Assembly: GCF_015752155.1 (NCBI RefSeq)
Contig: NZ_JADOVI010000002.1
Coordinates: 186,001-250,000, forward strand
Source: Cryobacterium sp. MP_M3
GTDB taxonomy: Bacteria; Actinomycetota; Actinomycetes; Actinomycetales; Microbacteriaceae
Reading direction: 5' to 3'
DNA length: 64,000 nt
Shown: positions 60,436-64,000 of the stretch, piece after piece
Position numbering within the stretch: position 1 is the stretch's first letter
Layout of the letters: each line of letters starts with the position of its first letter
Notes under the pieces: model-generated
What the model was told of the DNA's origin: nothing
Databases searched by the model: none
Seen by the model: only the letters and a program-made list of their open reading frames with translations
Position numbers and translations under genes: made by a program

Positions 60436-61598
60436 GTTACGAACTGACCGACGAGAACCGGAAGCTGCAGGCCATGGTGCGCGACTTCGCCGACACGGTC
60501 GTCGCTCCCGCCGCGTACGAGTACGACACCAAGCGCGCCCTGCCCTACGGCATCATCGCCGAGATGGGGGAGATGGGCCTGTTCGGCCTTCCCTTCCCGA
60601 AGGAGTACGGCGGTCAGGGCCGGGACTACTTCGCCCTCTGCCTGGCGGTCGAACAGCTCGCGCGCGTCGACCAGAGCATCGCCGTCACCCTCGAGGCCGG
60701 CGTCGGCCTCGGCATCATGCCGGTGTACCGCCGGGGCACCGAGGAGCAGAAGCAGGAGTGGGTGCCGCGCCTGGCCAGCGGGTCGGCGCTCGCCGCGTTC
60801 GGCCTGACCGAGGCGGACGCCGGCTCGGACGCCGCGGGCACGAAAACCACCGCCTCGCTCGAAGGCGGGGAATGGGTGATCAACGGCACCAAGCAGTTCA
60901 TCACCAACTCCGGCTCGGAGATCACCCGGCTGGTCACCGTCACCGCCGTCACCGGCGTAGAGACCCGGCCGGACGGTTCGATCAAGAAGGAGCTGACGGC
61001 GATCCTGGTGCCGACGCCCACGCCCGGGTTCACCGCGCTCCCCGCCTACGACAAGGTCGGCTGGCACACCTCCGACACCCACCCGCTCGTCTTCGACAAC
61101 GTGCGCGTGCCGGAGGCGAACCTGCTCGGGGAGCGGGGCCGCGGCTTCGCGAACTTCGTGCAGACCCTCGACGAGGGCCGCATCGCCTTCGCCGCGCTCT
61201 GCACCGGCGCCGCAGCCGGCTGCCTCGAGGAATCCATCCGCTACGCGAACAGCCGCAACGTGTTCGGCCGGTCGATCGGGTCCAACCAGCACATCGCCTT
61301 CAAGATCGCCCGGATGCAGGCGCGGGTGCACACCGCCCGGCTCGCCTGGCAGAACGCGGCCCTGAAAATGGTCGCCGGACAGCCCTTCAAAATGGAGGCA
61401 TCCATTGCCAAAATGGTGGGCAGCGAAGCCGCCATGGACAACGCCCGCGACGCCACCCAGATCTTCGGCGGCTACGGCTTCATGAACGAGAATCCGGTGG
61501 CCAGGCACTACCGAGACTCCAAGGTGCTCGAGCTGGGCGAGGGCACCACCGAGGTGCAGCTCATGGTGATCTCCCGGGCGCTGGGCTTCACGGGTTAG
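60432..61598 (+). CDS. acyl-CoA dehydrogenase (isovaleryl-CoA/FadE19-like)
   Basis: A 388-residue FAD enzyme. FGLTEADAGSDAAGTKTTA, WVINGTKQFITNSG, TLDEGRIAFAALCTGAA and QIFGGYGFMNENPVARHYRD are conserved. The Glu of LGEGTTEVQ stands where medium/short-chain dehydrogenases hold their catalytic base; isovaleryl-CoA dehydrogenase itself usually lacks Glu there. Context (carboxylase, hydratase, lyase) still points to a branched acyl-CoA such as isovaleryl-CoA. ATGA overlap with the carboxylase alpha gene. Confidence 0.9.
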   Translation: MSYELTDENRKLQAMVRDFADTVVAPAAYEYDTKRALPYGIIAEMGEMGLFGLPFPKEYGGQGRDYFALCLAVEQLARVDQSIAVTLEAGVGLGIMPVYRRGTEEQKQEWVPRLASGSALAAFGLTEADAGSDAAGTKTTASLEGGEWVINGTKQFITNSGSEITRLVTVTAVTGVETRPDGSIKKELTAILVPTPTPGFTALPAYDKVGWHTSDTHPLVFDNVRVPEANLLGERGRGFANFVQTLDEGRIAFAALCTGAAAGCLEESIRYANSRNVFGRSIGSNQHIAFKIARMQARVHTARLAWQNAALKMVAGQPFKMEASIAKMVGSEAAMDNARDATQIFGGYGFMNENPVARHYRDSKVLELGEGTTEVQLMVISRALGFTG

Positions 61599-61611
61599 GA
61601 AGGGACGACGG

Positions 61612-62097
61612 ATGACCGACGAACGCCGCAGCATCGAACAGCGCGGCCTGTACTACGAGGAGTTCGACCCCGACGTGCGCTACCTGCACCGCCCGGGCCG
61701 CACGGTCACCGAGGCCGACAACGTGCTCTTCACCACCCTCACCATGAACACCCAGGCGCTGCACCTGGACGCAGCCTGGTCGGCAACCCAGCCGTTCGGG
61801 CAAAGGCTGGTCAACTCCATGTTCACCCTGTCGACCCTGGTCGGCAGCTCGGTCGCGCAGCTCACCCAGGGCACCATCGTCGGCAATCTGGGGTTCTCCG
61901 AGGTGACCTTCCCGCATCCGCTCTTCCACGGTGACACCCTCTACTCGGAGACCATCGTGACCGGCAAGCGGTTGTCGGCCTCCCGGCCCGGCCAGGGTCT
62001 CGTCACGCTCAGCCACACCGGGCGCAACCAGACCGGCGGCGTCGTCGCCACGGCGGTGCGCACGGTGCTGGTCTGGTGCGAGGAGGTGGCCCCGTGA
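61612..62097 (+). CDS. MaoC family (R)-specific enoyl-CoA hydratase-like protein
   Basis: A 161-residue hot-dog-fold protein: GRTVTEADNVLFTTLTMNTQ, LHLDAAWSATQPFGQRLVNS and FPHPLFHGDTLYSETIV. The Asp/His pair of the hydratase site appears as N-T-Q-A-L-H-L-D. The homologue Rv2499c in the same gene order is assigned to methylglutaconyl-CoA hydration in leucine breakdown. Its stop overlaps the CitE-like GTG by four bases. GGAAGGGACG precedes the ATG. Confidence 0.87.
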   Translation: MTDERRSIEQRGLYYEEFDPDVRYLHRPGRTVTEADNVLFTTLTMNTQALHLDAAWSATQPFGQRLVNSMFTLSTLVGSSVAQLTQGTIVGNLGFSEVTFPHPLFHGDTLYSETIVTGKRLSASRPGQGLVTLSHTGRNQTGGVVATAVRTVLVWCEEVAP

Positions 62098-62927
62098 GCT
62101 TCGACCTCGGGCCGGCCCTGCTGTTCTGCCCGGCCGACCGCCCCGACCGGTACCGCAAGGCTGCCGACCGGGCCGACGCGGTGATCATCGACCTCGAGGA
62201 TGCCATCCTGCCGGCCAACCGGGCCAGGGCCAGGGGCGCGCTGATCGGGCATCCGCTCGACCCGGAGCGCACGATCGTGCGGGTCAACCCCGTCGGCACC
62301 CCCGACTTCGCCCTCGACCTCGCCGCGCTGGAGGAGACCGCGTACCGCACCGTCATGCTGCCCAAGACCGTCGACGGGTCCCAGGTGCGACCGCTGGCCC
62401 GGTTCGAGGTGGTCGCCCTTTGCGAGACCGCGGCCGGGGTTCTCGCCGCCCCGTCGATCGCGGCCGAACCGAACGTCGTCGCCCTGATGTGGGGTGCGGA
62501 CGACCTGGTGGCCTCCCTCGACGGAAGCTCGAGCCGGTTCGCCGACGGCAGCTACCGGGCCGTCGCCCGGCACGCGCGCTCGGCCGTGCTGCTGGCGGCC
62601 GGGGCACACGGGAAGGCCGCCGTCGACGGCGTGTTCCTGGCCATCCCCGACCTGGCCGGCCTGGCCGCCGAGGTCGCCGACGCCGTGGCGAGCGGGTTCC
62701 GGGCCACGGCCTGCATCCACCCCAGCCAGGTCGCCGTGATCCGGGATGCGTTCCGTCCCACCGAGGAGGAGGTCGCCGCCGCCTGGGCGCTCCTGGAAGC
62801 CGCCGCGGGCGAGGACGGCGTGTTCGCCTACCAGGGGCGGATGATCGACTCGCCACTGCTCCGGCACGCCGAGGCGGTGCTGCGGCGGGCGGCGCCGACC
62901 GACCCGCGCGGCGCCGTCACCGACTGA
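62094..62927 (+). CDS. CitE-like beta-hydroxyacyl-CoA lyase (HpcH/HpaI family)
   Basis: A 277-residue TIM-barrel lyase. LLFCPADRPDRYRKAADRAD, VIIDLEDAILPANRARAR, VALCETAAGVLAA, MWGADDLVASLDG and ACIHPSQVAVI place it with CitE-like proteins; the Glu and Asp of ETA and ADD are candidate magnesium ligands. No citrate lyase partner genes are present. The homologue Rv2498c is reported as an (R)-stereospecific beta-hydroxyacyl-CoA lyase acting on HMG-CoA-type substrates. Last gene of the operon, GTG start. Confidence 0.88.
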   Translation: MSFDLGPALLFCPADRPDRYRKAADRADAVIIDLEDAILPANRARARGALIGHPLDPERTIVRVNPVGTPDFALDLAALEETAYRTVMLPKTVDGSQVRPLARFEVVALCETAAGVLAAPSIAAEPNVVALMWGADDLVASLDGSSSRFADGSYRAVARHARSAVLLAAGAHGKAAVDGVFLAIPDLAGLAAEVADAVASGFRATACIHPSQVAVIRDAFRPTEEEVAAAWALLEAAAGEDGVFAYQGRMIDSPLLRHAEAVLRRAAPTDPRGAVTD

Positions 62928-62951
62928 GCTCCGGCGGCGGGGAGGGAACGG

Positions 62952-63455
62952 TCAGGCTGCACTGGCGGCGAGGGTCTTCTCGATCGCGCGCACGATCTCG
63001 TCGGATTCGGGCTCGACGGTCGAGGCGAACCGGTCGACGATCTCCCCGGTCGGGCTGACCAGGAACTTCTCGAAGTTCCACTTGATCAGGCCGGGGAGCA
63101 GGCCGCTCTTGAACTTGGTGAGCTGGGCGTAGAGCGGGTGCTGGTTCCGGCCGCGCACATCCACCTTCTCCGTCAGCGGGAACGTGACGCCGAAGTTCAG
63201 CTGGCAGAAGGATTCGATCGATGCCTCGTCGCCGGGTTCCTGGCCCATGAACTGGTTGCACGGCAGACCGAGCACGACCAGGCCGTCGTCCGCGTACTTC
63301 TCGTAGAGCGCCTCGAGGCCGGCGTACTGCGGGGTGAACCCGCACTTCGAGGCGACGTTCACGACGAGCACCGTCTTTCCCCGGAACTGCCCGAAGGTGG
63401 TCTCGGTGCCGTCGATGAGGGTGAGGGGGGTCTCGTAGAGTGCGCTGGCTGACAT
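62952..63455 (-). CDS. glutathione/thioredoxin peroxidase (GPx family)
   Basis: A 167-residue peroxidase. VLVVNVASKCGFTPQYAGLE holds the peroxidatic cysteine, VLGLPCNQFMGQEPG the second conserved Cys/Gln, and LIKWNFEKFLV the conserved Trp/Asn. Actinobacteria lack glutathione, so such enzymes normally use thioredoxin. Signal-free and cytoplasmic. It stands alone and convergent with the CitE operon (24-base gap). Confidence 0.93.
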   Translation of the reverse strand: MSASALYETPLTLIDGTETTFGQFRGKTVLVVNVASKCGFTPQYAGLEALYEKYADDGLVVLGLPCNQFMGQEPGDEASIESFCQLNFGVTFPLTEKVDVRGRNQHPLYAQLTKFKSGLLPGLIKWNFEKFLVSPTGEIVDRFASTVEPESDEIVRAIEKTLAASAA

Positions 63456-63801
63456 GAGGCGATGCTAGCGGCGCACCCTTCGAGATCGCTGGGCGGACGG
63501 CCGGGGCAACGCTGCGGGACGGGGGAGCCGGGACGCCGGCCCGTCGCCCGCGGCCCGGTGCGGTAGGCTGGAGAGTCGCCATCATCGCGCCTGCCCGGCA
63601 TCGGCAGCCGCCAGATCGCGACTCCGCCGCCCTCGAGCCGGCCCCGGGCACCGTTGCCCATCGGGCGGCCAGACCGGCCACGTCCCCCAGGACGAGGCGC
63701 GAATCCTAACTTTGCACCACCCGTTCACCAGGACCGCACGCCGGTCCCCTACCGAGACCTGACTGCCTTGCGCGCGGTCTCACCCTGAGAAATGAGTTTC
63801 C
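63456..63801. other. 346-base region without a gene before RNase J
   Basis: GC-rich, with no convincing open frame having a ribosome site on either strand. A TAGGCT hexamer at about 63564 resembles an actinobacterial -10 and could be the RNase J promoter, giving a leader of over 200 bases. Nothing else stands out. Confidence 0.4.
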
Positions 63802-64000
63802 TTGACCAAGCACCAGCTTGACCTGTCCACGCCGCCGGCGCTGCCGAAGCGCGGCCTCCGCATCACCCCGCTCGGCGGCCTCGGTGAGATCGGCCGCAAC
63901 ATGACCGTCTTCGAGCACAAGGGCAAACTGCTCATCGTCGACTGCGGCGTGCTCTTCCCCGAAGAGACCCAGCCCGGCATCAACGTGATCCTGCCCGACT
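63802..64000 (+). CDS. rnj: ribonuclease J (N-terminus only, runs off the window)
   Basis: The first 66 codons of an RNase J: RGLRITPLGGLGEIGRNMTV then LLIVDCGVLFPEETQPG, the beginning of the metallo-beta-lactamase domain. RNase J is a 5'-3' exo/endoribonuclease in mRNA decay. An in-frame stop at 63793 and no ATG force a TTG start at 63802; the ATG at 63792 is in another frame. The zinc-site HxHxDH lies beyond the edge. Confidence 0.9.
   Translation, partial: MTKHQLDLSTPPALPKRGLRITPLGGLGEIGRNMTVFEHKGKLLIVDCGVLFPEETQPGINVILPD

Noticed and set aside
1..64000. CRISPR array, insertion sequences, prophage or integrated element
   Set aside because: The repeats found are short coding repeats or operators; no transposase, integrase or evenly spaced array was seen.

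Overview
The window is 64 kb of GC-rich (about 70%) actinobacterial chromosome, densely coded on both strands, with many genes joined by ATGA, GTGA or TGATG overlaps. Protein families and gene orders point to a Gram-positive actinomycete, most plausibly Microbacteriaceae (Cryobacterium/Leifsonia-like). That placement is my inference, not a database result. I saw no rRNA, tRNA, CRISPR array, prophage or insertion sequence. Both edges cut genes: a short-chain dehydrogenase on the left and ribonuclease J on the right.

Layout. 1-5 kb: two SDR oxidoreductases, a pyridoxamine-phosphate-oxidase-like flavoprotein, a protealysin-type M4 protease with its emfourin-like inhibitor, and an LLM flavin oxidoreductase. 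5-16 kb: a nitrate/nitrite assimilation island. A HemD/winged-helix fusion (NnaR-like), the siroheme methyltransferase cobA and nirB run leftward. nirD, narK, the molybdenum nitrate reductase and its FAD/[2Fe-2S] electron-transfer protein run rightward from a shared divergent region. 16-18.3 kb: AI-2E-type permease, a DinB/maleylpyruvate-isomerase-like protein, rpsO. 18.5-22 kb: an ApbE, ferric-reductase-like, NuoF-like and ferredoxin electron-transfer operon. 22-23.5 kb: amino-acid permease. 23.7-30 kb: an alpha-glucoside ABC importer with GH13 glucosidase and a divergent ROK repressor. 30-36 kb: second LLM enzyme, LtrA membrane protein, a small lipoprotein and a secreted M6 protease. 35.6-40.8 kb: pyrD/pyrK-like pair, pnp, VOC protein.

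40.9-42.9 kb holds an EspR-like HTH regulator, a polytopic membrane protein and an ImmA/IrrE metallopeptidase in one overlapping operon, a poorly understood actinobacterial trio. 43.2-50.75 kb holds an ArsR regulator and a six-gene Hyf/Hyc-like (complex-I-related) membrane operon resembling the M. tuberculosis Rv0081-Rv0087 locus. Its large subunit has lost every [NiFe]-binding cysteine and its small subunit lacks one cluster ligand, so it is unlikely to be a hydrogenase. Related inverted-repeat operators sit before the ArsR gene and before the operon.

51-63 kb is branched-chain amino-acid catabolism. An Lrp regulator faces the bkd E1alpha/E1beta/E2 operon. After a pterin-dehydratase/VOC fusion and a TetR regulator comes the carboxylase (accD1/accA1), acyl-CoA dehydrogenase, MaoC hydratase and CitE-like lyase operon, which together could run leucine to acetyl-CoA and acetoacetate. 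Tandem GTTA-N8-TAAC palindromes between the TetR gene and the operon are the likely operator. The window closes with a glutathione peroxidase and the start of ribonuclease J.
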